Origin: Agapanthus africanus
Lineage: Eukaryota; Streptophyta; Magnoliopsida; Asparagales; Amaryllidaceae
Reading direction: 5' to 3'
DNA length: 64,000 nt
Assembly: GCA_030015575.1 (NCBI GenBank)
Contig: CM057340.1
Coordinates: 752,191,632-752,255,631, forward strand
In this document: in pieces, positions 11,702 through 23,574 of the stretch
How positions within the stretch are numbered: the stretch's first letter is position 1
Layout: each line of letters begins with the position of its first letter
The notes under the pieces: generated by a model
The model's input: the letters and a program-made list of their open reading frames with translations, nothing else
Told to the model about the DNA's origin: nothing
Databases searched by the model: none
Made by a program: the position numbers and the translations under genes

Positions 11702-12120
11702 TGATCATGTGAAAAAGTGTTTTGTAAATAACCGCAATCAAGACGGTGTCGCAAATAGATAACCGTGATGAGTACGGGTCATCCTCAGGGAAACATGAAC
11801 TTCTTTTCTTCCTTTAGATGAGTTGATAAAAGAGAGGATGATTTGTTGTCGTTTTATTTTAATATGGATATAAAATTTATAATAAAAATGCTTATAGGGT
11901 TCATAGGACTCAGTAGTTAATGGATGAATATTTAAAAATGACTCTTTATATCTTTTAATAGTTTAAAACTAGAGCGATAGTGATGAATGTGGATTAGGGT
12001 TCTTGGAGAGAATTAGGGTTTCCCACTACCGACCTTTGTCCGTCCATTGATCTCTATTCATGTCAAGCTCATAACAAAACAAGTGTTTAACCAATCTCAA
12101 ATCATGGTCGAGACTTATCA
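11702..12120 (-). mobile_element. Truncated Athila LTR (left)
   Basis: Begins TGATCATGTG and follows 17632-18052 closely. At ACTTATCAA it jumps to CAAACTATTTATT, which in the other copy lies beyond the LTR (about 19168). The LTR's U3 part, its TATA box and the PPT are deleted, at a short CAAAC/CAAAT match. Confidence 0.85.
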
Positions 12121-13214
12121 AACTATTTATTAACGAGAAAAAAAAAACCTAACTAGCACACTTTCGTAGGCAACATGATTGTACTTAGCACGCGCAACAA
12201 GCCGTTAAACCTCTAGGTGTCCCTAGTAGGAGAAGTGCTGTCTCCTGAGAGTTTTCAGCGGATTAAACCGACAAAATCCTATAATAAAGAAAAGAAGATG
12301 AAAGTTACATACGAAGATAAGGAACATATAGAAGAAGAACTTGAAAATCAGTGTTTCAAACTATACTAGCTTTTTAATTGCCATGAGCCCTATCTTAATA
12401 GTTATGAAAAGATGTCAGAAATCACATCATCTCTCAATAAAACATCTTCTTTAGTTTTCCTCCCTACCTCTTTTCCAAACATCGATCATGTACCCCTACG
12501 TGTGTGTAAAAGACATCTCTACACTCAGAGAATTCAATTCAAGATATCATACTCTTGGCCATCTTCCTTAGTACTTTTTAGTCGGTGAATACTTTTATAT
12601 GGAATTGCCCACACATTCTTCATGCGACCGTTAATATTTCTTGAGATACTAACCAACCGATTACCAAATGTGCTCACTCTTTTAGGCGTAATTAGCAATA
12701 TCCTAGTTTTGCAAATCCAGTTGGTCTAAGGCACTAGATGATAAGGCACCCATACTATATTTTTTTATGCTGCCTTAAGTAATTACAAAACCAGTGTTCA
12801 TTTTTCTTCACCATTTATTTTTTTATATGTCATTTATATTTTTGTTTATATAATTTTTTTTTCATACTAAGGCTTTTAGACAAGAGCATTTCAAGGCATC
12901 CTCTACTATCCCAAGTTTCAAGATGTGTGCAAGTGCGTATAGTAGGGTATCAATGTTCAGATGTTTGGACTCAAGAATAGGGACTATTTTTCAGACTTAT
13001 TTCTATTATCAGATTAGTGATTCCTTTCATCTTACTAACCCTTGGGACAACAGCACATGACTATCTATTACTAGTTTTGTTTTAAAACATCTAATTTTCT
13101 TGTTTTTCTCAAATCTCTTCCTTTCTTTCATATGTATTTTCAGTTTCTAACTTTTATTTTCAAAAAAAAAAATTCAGTGCTTTTATTTAGTATACTGCAA
13201 AATGATACATGAAT
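12121..13214 (-). other. Non-coding 3' region of Athila interior Y
   Basis: No ORF of note. It follows 19168-20290 closely, and parts recur at 45500-46220 and 58740-59640 (TAGCACACTTTCGTAGGCAA, ACCTCTAGGTGTCCCTAGTA, GTCTCCTGAG). It therefore belongs to the family's 3' untranslated region. Confidence 0.8.
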
Positions 13215-13265
13215 AAGCACAAACCTCCCCTCTAAACCTATTTGCAGCAATGTTCTCATTGATTC
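13215..13265 (-). other. Stem-loop plus purine tract, interior Y
   Basis: The - strand reads CAATG-AGAA-CATTG, then GCAAATAGGTTTAGAGGGGAGGTT. The equivalent in X (20290-20335) has CAGTG-AGGA-CACTG, so a base pair changed on both sides of the stem. See the finding on this module. Confidence 0.65.
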
Positions 13266-13403
13266 ATCTTTTAATCTCAAAACCTGTATATTTGGGAGGA
13301 AAAGTTCTCAATGATTAGTAAAGCGGACAAGAATTAAAGACAGTGAAATTCTTCTCCAAACTTATTTTTGTCTCACAATCGTGCAAAAAAAATTATTGTC
13401 TTT

Positions 13404-14720
13404 CTAGAGCCAAAATATTTTTCTCCCTCCCCCCCAACTTGAGTAAAACAGTATTTTTAAGCATTGAAATTTAACATAAGATGAGGGAAATATTATTAGT
13501 CTATATAAAGCTTTACAAAGACCAAAAGTCAAAATCAACCATTCGAATATTTTATCAATGTAACACCATGGTTGGTAGAATATCGTGTTACAGATAGACA
13601 TGAAGAAGTAGGGAGGTGATAAGAGGTGTAATTGAATGGGTTTACGTCTCGGTTGGTAGAGATGAAACAGTGACGGTGGATGAAAACGCGAATATGAAAG
13701 ATAAGGAATTGGTGGAATATTCACATTCTCGTACGGGATAAGAAGAAGGGGTGGCGGTTTAGCTTCTTTGGGTGGAAGTTGATTCATCACAACATCCATG
13801 TCTTTTAGGAATGCGAGTTCTTCGGCAAAAATGTCTTCAAAACTTTCATCGATATTCCGAATGATAATCTCATCGGTAAGAAAGGTATGATACTTGGATA
13901 GCTCGACTAAATCATTTGACAAGTCAAAATATTCGGGCTTAGTTGTGGACTTGTCGACAGAAGGGTCTTCACGTGTATAATAAATAGCAGGATCAAAAAA
14001 TAATGCACTAGTGGCTTCGAGATCAGTATCGTGAAGCAAGAACTCTTCAAATTCGCAACTGTCGGAAGCTATCTTGTCGACAGAACATATATCAACTATA
14101 TTAGCATAAGGTTCGGAGGGTTGACTTCCTACCCTGTAAATGTTAATCTCAATTGTCATCTTCCCAAAGGACAGATTCATGGAATCGTTATGACAATTGA
14201 TTATTGCGTTGGAAGTTGCTAGAAAAGGTCGATCTAGAATCACCGGAATTTGGTTCCGTAGGTTTGCCACGGGTTGTGTATTTGTAACTATAAAGTTCAC
14301 AGGGAATATAAATTCCCCAATTTTGATTAACATGTCCTCTAGCTCACCCCAAGGATGAGTGATAAATCAATCGGCCATCTGGATAGTGCTGTGCGCAAGT
14401 TTCAACTCTCCTATGTCTAATTGCTCATAAAAAGAATACGGAAGCAAGTTAACACTAGCACCTAAATCGAGTAGAGCGCGATTAATATTTCCCCCCAATA
14501 GCAATAGATATTATAGGACAACCGGTGTCCTTACGTTTCTTGGGCATAAATTGGGTAAGAGAATTGCTCATATTACTAGCTATGAAAACCTTTTTATGCA
14601 TTTGAATTTTCATTTTCCTATTGCAAAAGTCCTTTAGAATTTTCGCATAGGATGGAACTTGTTGGATTGTATCTAAGAGAGAAATATTTATGTTAACTTA
14701 CTTAAAAATTTCCACAATCT
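13404..14720 (-). pseudogene. Athila protease region of interior Y, broken
   Basis: The - strand reads LLDLGASVNLLPYSFYEQL (near 14440-14490), the active-site segment, in a different frame from the rest. The long open stretch 14333-13404 carries FIFPVNFIVTNTQPVANLRN and VILDRPFLATSNAIINC, normally ILGRPFLATSNA. After the protease the frame runs about 200 codons and ends through a purine tract (WGGGRK). No RT follows. The frame is broken upstream, so it is a pseudogene. Confidence 0.85.
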
Positions 14721-14896
14721 TCTCCATTTGAGAACTTGGTTTGTTGGGCCTCAACCGGCTTGGAAAATGAGCTTTATTAATAAGGGTTGGGTCCAACTCT
14801 TATGGAGAAGTTTGTGGGGATGGAATGGTTCCTAAAATTGGATTTGGGATGGTCGTAGATGGTAATTCCTCAAAGAAGTGGTATGAGGGTTCGAGC

Positions 14897-16528
14897 CTAG
14901 TGAAGAACGGAAAATAGGCTCAGAAGAAGATGTTGGATCGACGAAGTAGGAGTAGAAGTAGTAGCCGGGTTATTATCTGAATCATCAACTTGTTCACCAA
15001 CTTGGTTATTCAGCTCTCTTCCCGATCTCAACGTGGTTACGACACTCACATTGTGATTTTGTTGGTGAAGCATGAGATTTCCGCTTTGTGAGAGGCCGAG
15101 ATTTGGTAGAGCTTGAGATGGAAGTCTCCCTTTCTCTCTCGCACTCATCGCGGCATTTAACTGTGCAATTTGTGCTTCGATTGATTTGATGCTTTCACCG
15201 TGGAAAGCAGTGTGTTGCACTAACGTTTGGATGGAAGACGTTAAATTAGCCGTCATTTGTGTAGATTGTTTAATAAACGTTTGTATGCTTCGTTCGAGTG
15301 CAGAGATTCTATCGGTTCCGGCCATTGGAATATTAGTCTATGATTGGTAAGAATTATTATAAGGAGCAACGTTGTTAGCTGGATTTTGAAAAGATTGCTG
15401 TTGAAAGGGCTGCTAAATTTGTTGTTGTAGCGGTTGTTGCTGTGGAGGAAGCCTTTGATAGTTATTTTGGCTTGGGAACTTATTTTGATTTTGAGATTGG
15501 TTTTGGTTCCAAGCAAAATTAGGACGATTTCTTCATCCCTGATTATATGTGGATGAATAAGGGTCATTCCTATATTGTTGCTGAAAGACAACATTGGTTT
15601 GTTCATGACCTTAAGACGAAGGATTCAAAGGACATTCTTCTGTTAAATGTGATGGGTCAAAACAACAACCACACACGGTTTTGGAGAGCGTAACTTCGTT
15701 TAAAGAGGTTGAAGAGAATTTTCTTTCCATAGCTTCGAGTTTCTTTTGCATCGCGGTCATTCCGGCTTTCACTACGATGGAAACGTCGAGCTGATGGATA
15801 CCTACCCTAGATGACGATGATGTTGGTCTATTACTCTCCCATTGTAACGTTTGTTCAGCGAGATCTTCAAGAAATTGCCATGTTTCGCCATCGTCTTTCG
15901 ACATGAAATGACTTTGACAAATAGTTTCAAGCATTTGTTTTGTTGCTGGATTGGTACCCTCATACACAATGCGGCAAAGTTTCCATCTATCGATTTTGTG
16001 ATTAGGGTATTAGACAAGAAGATTTTTAAACCGTTCAAAGCATTTCCAAAAGGGTTCGTTGGGAAATTGGGCAAACAGGTTAATCTCGCTCCGAATGAAG
16101 GCGGTCTTATGATGAGGATAGAATTTCTTAAGGAATGCTTTGACGAATTCATCCTATTTACCAATAGAATGTGAGGCGGTGCTATAAAGCCACTTTTCTG
16201 CGAGATCGCACAAGATAAAAGGGAGAAGACATAATCGCAGAGCATCCCCTGAAAGTTAGGTTGTGCTTATCATCGCACATACGTTTTCGAATTTGGTTAT
16301 AAAAGCGTATGCATATTCGAATTCCATCTCGTGAAATTTGGGCAACACGTTAATGAAATGGGGTTTAATTTTAAAATTATCCATATTGGCTGGTGGAAGA
16401 GATAGACACGTAGGAAAGGGTCTACGTACGGGATAGCATCTATCTTGTAGAGTGATGCGTGGTGGATTTTGCGCACCTACGGGTGGTGGCAGGGTGGTGT
16501 CGTTAAAACTCGATGGAGATCCGTCCAT
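14897..16528 (-). pseudogene. gag: Athila gag of interior Y, frameshifted
   Basis: Starts MDGSPSSFNDTTLPPPVGAQ at 16528 and continues NFKIKPHFINVLPKFHEMEF, then changes frame several times: LCDYVFSLL at 16240, ETWQFLEDLAEQTLQWESNR at 15880, and KTVCGCCFDPSHLTEECPL at about 15650, the last being an intact CCHC zinc knuckle (C-x2-C-x4-H-x4-C). A Gln/Asn-rich linker and an RSGRELNN segment follow. Gag forms the particle and binds element RNA. The intact relative is at 60079-62988. Confidence 0.88.
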
Positions 16529-17608
16529 TTCGGGAGATGTGGTAGGTGGAGAAGAAATAGAAGATGAAGCATTAACGACTTAGAAGTCAATAGCAAAAAC
16601 ATGGACAAGACAAGCACTAGAATCCCGTGTCCAGCCAATCATGCACTAAGCGGGTTTAGTGCACGTGGCAGCGTGTGATATGTGTGAGAACGATTTTAAG
16701 AAGGCTTGTTTTGAAAAAGATGTCGGACGCGAGGATTGACTCAACAAATCACAAAATGCACAATCAATCCCTATAGCTAGGGTCACCTACCGCTTCTAGA
16801 CTTTTAAAGGACAAGTCGTAGGATCAATCATCTACTACCTCCTTATCAATCTTGTGACCAGATAAGTGCCAGGTAAGTGGGAGGTATCTGCTATACGAAT
16901 CACCGAAATAGCAAGCCTAATTAAGTAACCACTTTTTTTAGTCACACTTGTCTAGACACCACAAGAGAAATGCGAATAAGCAATAGATTACCCACGACCC
17001 TCCTCTGTCTTAATTGAGCGTGAATATTCTTAAGGGCTTGGTCTAGATATTTTTTTATTAATGTAGGGTGATAGTATGCTCGTTTGTGATTTGTGAGGCC
17101 TAGGAAGGGTGATGAAATCCCCACCTAATCTGAATTTGGGTTTATTGCCCCTTAAAGTCCGGTTTAAATATGCAAAAACAACTCGGAATCAAAACACCCA
17201 AAAAGATTTTTGAGCGGCGATATTTGCAAAGAATCCTGCAGGTAAAATCAGATTATTGGAGCTTTAGAGGAGAGAGAAAGATAATAGGAAAATACCACAG
17301 GATTTTGGGGTCCCAACTCTTCAAAATAGCCGCGGTTCTGCCGCAGAATCTACCAAATGATGCGGTTCCATCGCCGTATTGAAGGATCTTCTTCTACAAT
17401 TTCTTTAGAGCTCCCAATGCTCCTCTGGTCCAAGTTTAAATCTTTTGAATCTCTGTTGTCTTGCTCCAATTATTCCAGATTCTCTTGCAAAACTCGCACA
17501 ATAACTGTTAAAAACACAAGATATGGTTTTGGTTCTCGTTTACTTTATGTTTGCTAGTTTTTATAAGAAATCAACCCGAATTACAAGAAGAAAAAATTAC
17601 GACCGTTT
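16529..17608 (-). other. 5' leader of Athila interior Y
   Basis: Untranslated region between the primer site and gag, about 1.1 kb and without an ORF. It follows 62989-64000 of the right-hand Athila in order: ACTAGAATCCCGTGTCCAGC near the gag start, then GATAAGTGCCAGGTAAGTGG (as read on +), CCCACGACC and AAAGAATCCTGCAG. The G/C-rich hairpin words near 17331-17375 are noted in the findings. Confidence 0.8.
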
Positions 17609-17625
17609 CCCCGGCAACGACGCCA
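17609..17625 (-). other. Primer binding site (tRNA-Asp type) of Athila Y
   Basis: The - strand reads TGGCGTCGTTGCCGGGG. From recalled plant tRNA-Asp(GTC), whose 3' end is CCCCGGCAACGGCGCCA, this is complementary at all but one position. It lies 6 bases inside the LTR end at 17632. Athila elements are known to use this primer. Confidence 0.85.
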
Positions 17626-17631
17626 TTTGGT

Positions 17632-19130
17632 TGATCGTGCGAAAAAGTGTTTTGTAAATAACCGTAATTAAGACGGTGTTGCCAATAGCTAGCCGTAATG
17701 AGTACGGGTCGTCCGCAGGGAAACGTGAACTTTTTTTTTACTTTAGACGAGTTGATAAAAGAGAGGATGGTTTGTTGTTGTTGTTTTATTTTAATATGGA
17801 TATAAAATTTATAATAAAAATGCTTGTAGGGTTCATATGACTTAGTAGTTAATGGATGAATATTTAAAAATGAATCTTTTTATCTTTTAATTGTTTAAAA
17901 CTAGAGCGATAGCGATGATTGTGGATTAGGGTTCTTGGACGGAATTTGGGTTTCCTGCTACCGACCTTGTCAGTTCATTGATCTCTATTCATGTCAAACC
18001 CTTAACAAAACAAGTGTTTAACCAATCTCAAATCGTGGACGGGACTTATCAATAAATTGATAGCGCGCTTGATAAGAAGATTAACATTTATTTTGCTAAA
18101 TTTTATAAACCTTAAAATGTTAAAAAGAAGTTAAAAGATCTTTCATCCATTATTCTACCCTATCCTACAAATCCTAGCAAGCAAGGAATTACTCGCTCAT
18201 GATTAATAGTGATTTAGAAGAAATGTTGAAAATGAATGAAAACATAATTAAGATGCAAAAAAATAATGCGTAAAGTAAATGCAAAAAAAGAATTAAAACA
18301 AAAACTATTTTTATTAATCAACTATTGCATTACAACTTTTCTCCTTAGAAAGTAGATTACAAGAACCCTAGTTTGCTCTAGATCTCTCTCTTTATGGAGG
18401 TAGATGAATAGATGATTGTGTGATCACTTCGATTATTTTGAATGCACAGGTCTCGGTCCTTTATATAGTCCCTGAAATCAGAAACCCTAGATGCCATATG
18501 TGCATAGATACAGTTACGATCATGATCCCAAAATTCCACATCCAACGGCCCATATCTGACCGCTGAACCGCCGCATAATACCACGTTTGGCCGTGATTCC
18601 GCCGCATTCTAGTGGAATTGGGTCTCGAGATTTTTTCTGTCTTTTTGTATTGATATTTGGAGATCTTTTTGATATATAGATTTAGAAAACATTGCTCTGA
18701 GTCTCTACCATTGCTAGATTTCTCGATTTGCTTCTAAAATTTGGCAGATTTGGTTCTAATATCCCGGTTTGACTTGGATCTCTTACTTGGATTTCAGACC
18801 TGAGCTAATACCTGCACAATATCTCAAATCAAAGTATTAGTAGCATTTGGTATTTTTGAGATATTATCCCAATCATTTATATGATATAATATCTTAAGAA
18901 TATTAATTAGGAATATTTGATATGATATTCATATTTTAATTACTGATATTTCATTTAAATATTATATGCATATATTTTCCCTAATTATATTAATTAAAAT
19001 GAAGAAACATATGATAATAATCTTTTACAAATAAACCCATATATATTCTTTATTTACAATAAACACCTTTTAACAGTTAACAATAGTAGGAAAAATGTTC
19101 ATTCAAATGTGTAATATTTTAGACTAATCA
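17632..19130 (-). mobile_element. Complete Athila LTR shared by interiors X and Y
   Basis: On the - strand it starts TGATTAGTCTAAAATATTAC and ends GCACGATCA, 1499 bases. It is the 5' LTR of Y (primer site on its left) and the 3' LTR of X (PPT on its right). A TATA box is at 18461-18470. Near 18565-18600 are GAACCGCCGC and GATTCCGCCGC words also found in the leaders. Confidence 0.9.
18461..18470 (-). promoter_or_regulatory. TATA box of the shared Athila LTR
   Basis: The - strand reads GACTATATAAAGGACCGAG, a good TATA box about 660 bases into the LTR. Comparable boxes are at 44851-44858 and 57942-57949 in the other Athila LTRs. Confidence 0.7.
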
Positions 19131-19144
19131 AATACCCCAAACTT
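19131..19144 (-). other. Polypurine tract of Athila X
   Basis: The - strand reads AAGTTTGGGGTATT directly before the LTR. The same tract is at 45447-45460 and 58660-58674 (AAGTTTGGGGGTATT). Confidence 0.85.
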
Positions 19145-20289
19145 ATGTTTGATCGTCCCGAGCAAACTATTTATTATAGAGAAAAAGAAAAATCTAACTA
19201 GCACACTTTCGTAGGCAACACGATTGCACTTAGCACGTGCAACAAGCCGTTAAACCTCTAGATATCCCTAGAATGAGGAGTGCTGTCTCCTGAGAGTTTT
19301 AAGCGGATTACACCCACAAAATCCCATAATAAAGGAAAGAAGATGAATGTTACATACGAAGATAAGGAACATATAGAAGAATAACTTGAAAATCAGTGTT
19401 TCAAACTATACTAGCTTTTTAGTTGCCATGAGCCATATCTTAATAGTCATGAAAAGATGTCAGAAATCACATCATCCCTCAATAAATTATTGTCTTTAGT
19501 CTTCCTCCCTACCTCTCTTCCAAATATCGATCATATACCCCTACGTGTGTGTAAAATACATCCCTACATTTAGAGAATTCGATTCAAGCTATCATACTCT
19601 TCGCCGTCTTCCTTAGTACTTTTTAGTCGGTAAATGTTTTTATATGGAATTGCTCACACAGTTTTCATGCGACCGTTAATACTTTTTGAGGTACCAACCA
19701 ACCGATTACCAAATGTGCTCACTCTTTTAGGCGTAATTAACAATGTCCTAGTCTTGCAACACCTAAGACTTACCAGTGACTCCCAAACTGGTTGGTCTAA
19801 GGCACTAGATGATAAAGCACCCTTACTATATTTTTTTTATGCTACCTTAAGTAATTACAAAACCAGTGTTCATTTTTCTTCGCCATTTATTTTTTTATAT
19901 GTCATTTATATTTTTGTTTATATATTTTTTTTCATACTAAGGCTTTTAGACAAGAGCATTTCAAGCTATCCTTTACTAACCCAACTTTCAAGATGTGTGC
20001 AAGTGCGTATAGTAGGGTATCAATATTGAGATGTTTGGACTCAAGAATAGAGACTATTTTTCAGACTTATTTCTATTCTCAGATTAGTGATTCCTTTCAA
20101 CTTACTAACCCTTAGGACAACAGCTCTTGACTACCTATTACTAGCTTTGTTTTAAAACATCTAATTTTCTTGCTTTTCTCAAATTTCTACCTATCTTTCA
20201 TATATATTTTCACTTTTTAACTTTTATTTTCAAAAAAAAATTCAGTGCTTTTATTTAGTATACTGCAAAATGATATATGAATAAGCACA
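19145..20289 (-). other. Non-coding 3' region of Athila X
   Basis: Homologous to 12121-13214 and without a supported ORF. The weak open stretch on the other strand at 19634-20029 is not conserved as protein. Confidence 0.75.
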
Positions 20290-20336
20290 AACCTCCCCCC
20301 TAAATCTATTTGCAGCAGTGTCCTCACTGATGTCAT
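20290..20336 (-). other. Stem-loop plus purine tract, interior X
   Basis: The - strand reads TCAGTG-AGGA-CACTGC followed by AAATAGATTTAGGGGGGAGG. It sits shortly downstream of the protease stop (20447). Confidence 0.7.
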
Positions 20337-20446
20337 CTTTTAATCTCAAACTTATAGACTTAGAAGGAAAAGTTCTCAATGATTAGTAAAGGGGACAAGA
20401 ATTAAAGACAGTGAAATCCTCCCCCAAGCTTATTTTTGGTTCACAA

Positions 20447-22902
20447 TCATACAAAAAAATCTTTTCTTTCTAGAGCCAAAATATTTTTCTCCCCCCTCCA
20501 AACTTGAGAAAAAAGTATTTTTAAGCATTGAAATTTAACATAAGTGGAGGGAAATATTATTGGTCTATATAAAGCTTTACAAAAACCAAAATTCAATATC
20601 AACCATTCGAATATTATATCAATGTAACACCATGATTGGTAGAATATCATATTACAGATAGACGTGAAGAAGTGGGGAGGAGATAAGAGGTGTAATTGAA
20701 TGGGTTTACGTCTCGGTTGGTAAAGACGAAACAGTGACGGTGGATGAAAACGCGAATGTGAAAGATAAGGAATAGGTGGAATATTCGCATTCTCGTACGG
20801 GATAAGAAGAAGGGGTGGCAGTTCAGCTTCTTTGGGTGGAGATTGATTCATCACAACATCCATGTATTTTAGGAATGCGAGTTCTTCGGCAAAAATGTAT
20901 TCAAAACTTTCATCGATATTCCGAATGATAATCTCATAGGTAAGAAAGGTATGATACTCGGATAGCTCGATTATATCTTTCGATAAGTCAAAGGATTCAG
21001 ACCTAGGTGTGGACTTGTCGACAGAAGGGTTCTCACGTGTATAATAAATAGCAGGATCAAACAATAACGCACTAGTGGCTTCGAGATCAGTACCGTGAAG
21101 CAAGAACTCCTCAAATTCGCAACTGTCGGAAGCTATCTTGTCGACTGAATATATATCAACTATATGAGCATAAGGTTCGGAGGGTTGACTTCCTAACCTG
21201 TAAATGTTAAGCTCAATTGTCATCTTCCCAAAAGACAGGTTCATGGCACCGTTACAAGAATTGATTATCGCGTTGGAAGCTGCTAGAAAAGGTTGACCTA
21301 AATCACCGGAATTTTGTTCCGTAGGTTTGCCACAGGATGTGTATCTATAACTATAAAGTTCATAGGGAATATAAATTTTCCAACTTTGATTAACACGTCA
21401 TCTAGCTCACCCCTAGGATGGGTGATGGATAGATCGGCCATCTGGAGAGTGCAGTGCGCAGATTTCAACTCTCATATGCCTAATTGCTCATAAACAAAAT
21501 ACAGAAGCAAGTTAACACTAGCACCTAAATCGAGTAGAGCGCGATTGATATTTTTTCACCCAATAGCAATAGATATTATAGGACAACCGGGGTCCTTACA
21601 TTTCTTGGGCACAAATTGTGTAAGAGAATTGCTCATATTACTCGTTAAGAAAACCTTTTTATGCATTTGAATTTTTCTTTTCCTAGTGCACAAGTCCTTT
21701 AGAATTTTCGCATAGGATGGAACTTGTTGGATAGTATCTAAGAGAGGAATATTTATGTTAACTTGCTTAAAATTTTCCACAATCTTCTCCATTTGGAGAC
21801 TTGGTCTGTTGGGCCTCAACCTGTTTGGAAAAGGAGCTTTATTAACAAGTGTTGGATCCAACTCTTGTGGAGAAGTTTGTGGGGATGGAATGGTTTCCAA
21901 ATTGGATTTAGGATGGTCGTAGATGGTAATTCCTTCAAGGAAATGGTCTGAGGGTTCGATCCTAGTGAAGAACGGAGAATATGCTCAGAAGAAGATGTTG
22001 GATCAGACGAAGTAGGAGTAGAAGTAGTAGCCGGGGTATCATCTGAATCAACTTGTTCACCAACTTCGTTATTCAGCTCTCTTCCCGATCTCAACGTGGT
22101 TACGACATTAATATTATGATTTTGTTGGTGAAGGATGAGATTTGCGCTTTTTGAGAGGCCGGGATTTGGTAGAGGTTGAGATAGAAGTCTCCCTTTCTCT
22201 CTCTCACTCATCACGGAATTTAACTGTGCAATTTGTGCTTTGATTGATTTTATGCTTTCACTGTGGGATGTAGTGTGTTGCACTAACATTTGGATGGAAG
22301 ACGTTAAATTAGCCGTCGTTTGTATAAATTGTTTAATAAATGTTTATATGCTTCGTTCGAGTGCAGAGATTCTATCGGTACCGACCGTTGGAATATTAGT
22401 CTGTGATTGGAAAGAATTATTATAAGGAGCAACGTTGTTGGCCGATTTTGAAAAGATTGCGGTTGAAAGGGCTGCTGAATTTGTTGTTGTGGTGATTGTT
22501 GCTGTGGAGGAAGCCTTTGATAGTTATTTTGCCTTGGAAACTGATTTTAATTTTGAGAATGGTTTTGATTCCAAGCAAAATTAGGATGATTCCTCCATCC
22601 CTGATTATATGTGGATGAATAAGGGTCATTCCTAGGTTGTTGCAGAAAAGCAGCATTGGTTTGTTCATGACCTTAAGACGGAGGATTCAAAGGACGTTCT
22701 TCTGTTAAATATGATGGGTCAAAACAGCAACCATACACGGTTTTGGGGAGCGTAACTTGGTTTAGGGAGGCTGAAGAGAATTTGTTTTCTATAGTTTCGA
22801 ATTTCATTTTCATCACGGCCATTTCGGCTTTCACTGCGATGGAAATGTCGAGCTGATAGATACCTGCCCTAGATAAAGATGATGTTGGTCTATTGCTGCT
22901 CC
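20447..22902 (-). pseudogene. gag: Athila gag-protease of interior X, broken
   Basis: From right to left: gag zinc-knuckle region KTVYGCCFDPSYLTEERP (first and last Cys of the CCHC lost), a Gln/Asn-rich linker (22420-22668), TTLRSGRELNNEVGEQVD (near 22050), then NINIPLLDTIQQVPSYAKIL (near 21720) and the C-terminal piece NLSFGKMTIELNIYRLGSQP (from 21244). The frame changes several times. The first half of gag is missing because the copy joins chromovirus gag near 22905. Confidence 0.85.
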
Positions 22903-23368
22903 ATTCAAAGCGGGCAGTCTCTGGGAAATACTTGGCATCAAAAAGATCTCGAAATGTTCTCCATTCTATCGGTTGCGCGAGACGATTCTCCTCAACCTTC
23001 CTCCAAATTCTTGCATTATCGGTCAGTTGCAACTAAGCAACTCTTATCCAAACTATATCTGGCACTTGAGCCGCTGCCAGACCATCCTCGATCGCTTGAG
23101 TCCATTCTTCTGCCTCAAGCGGGCTCTCCTTACCCGAGAAGTTCTTTGGGTGCAGTGCCCGAAACTTCTTAACTCCGGGTGTTTCGGCTTCGGGACGATG
23201 CATAAGGATAGCAGTCTGCTGCTGCTGACCCTCCAATAGGCTCTTGATAGCCTCAAGAAGTACCATTTGCTTATTGATAGGAGATGCAACAGTAGGTGGT
23301 GGTGGTGGTGTAGGCGGTGGAGTATTGTCGTTGACGATTGTGCTGGTATTGTTCACAGATTTCGTCAA
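22673..23368 (-). pseudogene. gag: Chimeric gag: chromovirus N-terminus joined to Athila gag
   Basis: The start MTKSVNNTSTIVNDN (23368) and KFRALHPKNFSGKESPLEAE are typical of Tekay gag; after one TAG it goes on TDNARIWRKVEENRLAQPIE and FRDLFDAKYFPETARFE. At about 22905 it becomes WSSNRPTSSLSRAGIYQLDI, which is Athila gag (Y has QWESNRPTSSSSRVGIHQLD). The reading frame is kept across the joint. The + strand relative at 32750 continues FFPETTHFEMEQQF, which shows where the chromovirus part was cut. Confidence 0.88.
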
Positions 23369-23509
23369 TTTGATATAAAAGATATGTTATGATAGATTCA
23401 AGGAATTTAAAATGCAAGAAATGTAAATGTTTGTTGAATTTATTAATTCTTGTGGTATATTATTTACGACTTCATGCAAAACAGACCTGCATGGGCCACC
23501 AAAAAAACC
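23369..23509 (-). other. Chromovirus leader and primer site region
   Basis: Directly inside the 5' LTR the - strand reads GGTTTTTTTGGTGGCCCATG; the + strand copy at 32175 reads GGTTTTATTGGTGGCCCATG. A primer site starting TGGTGGCCCATGCAG would fit a tRNA ending in CCA, but I cannot name the tRNA. Confidence 0.5.
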
Positions 23510-23574
23510 TGTCACGCCTCGCTTCCCAGTAGACGGAAACGATGACGTGGTAAGCCTGCGGCATATTTATCCAG
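23510..23574 (-). mobile_element. 5' LTR of the chromovirus, U5 end (split part)
   Basis: TGTCACGCCTCGCTTCC to TATTTATCCAG matches the first 60 or so bases of the 3' LTR (5245-5304). Its continuation AGAAGGTCATTCC is at 26500. The gap is filled by a solo LTR flanked by TCCAG. Confidence 0.88.

Larger units (their letters stand above)
11702..22905 (-). mobile_element. Tandem Athila array: two interiors sharing one LTR
   Basis: Order on the + strand: LTR remnant 11702-12120, interior Y 12121-17631, complete LTR 17632-19130, interior X 19131 to about 22905. Both interiors carry gag-protease but no RT or integrase. The right end stops inside gag and joins chromovirus gag, so X's leader and 5' LTR are gone. 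Interiors sharing an LTR are the expected product of unequal recombination between LTRs. The whole lies inside the chromovirus. Confidence 0.85.

Noticed and set aside
16860-16880. CAGGTAAGT splice donor in the Athila leader
   Set aside because: It reads on the + strand, opposite to the element's transcript, although it is also present at 63347.
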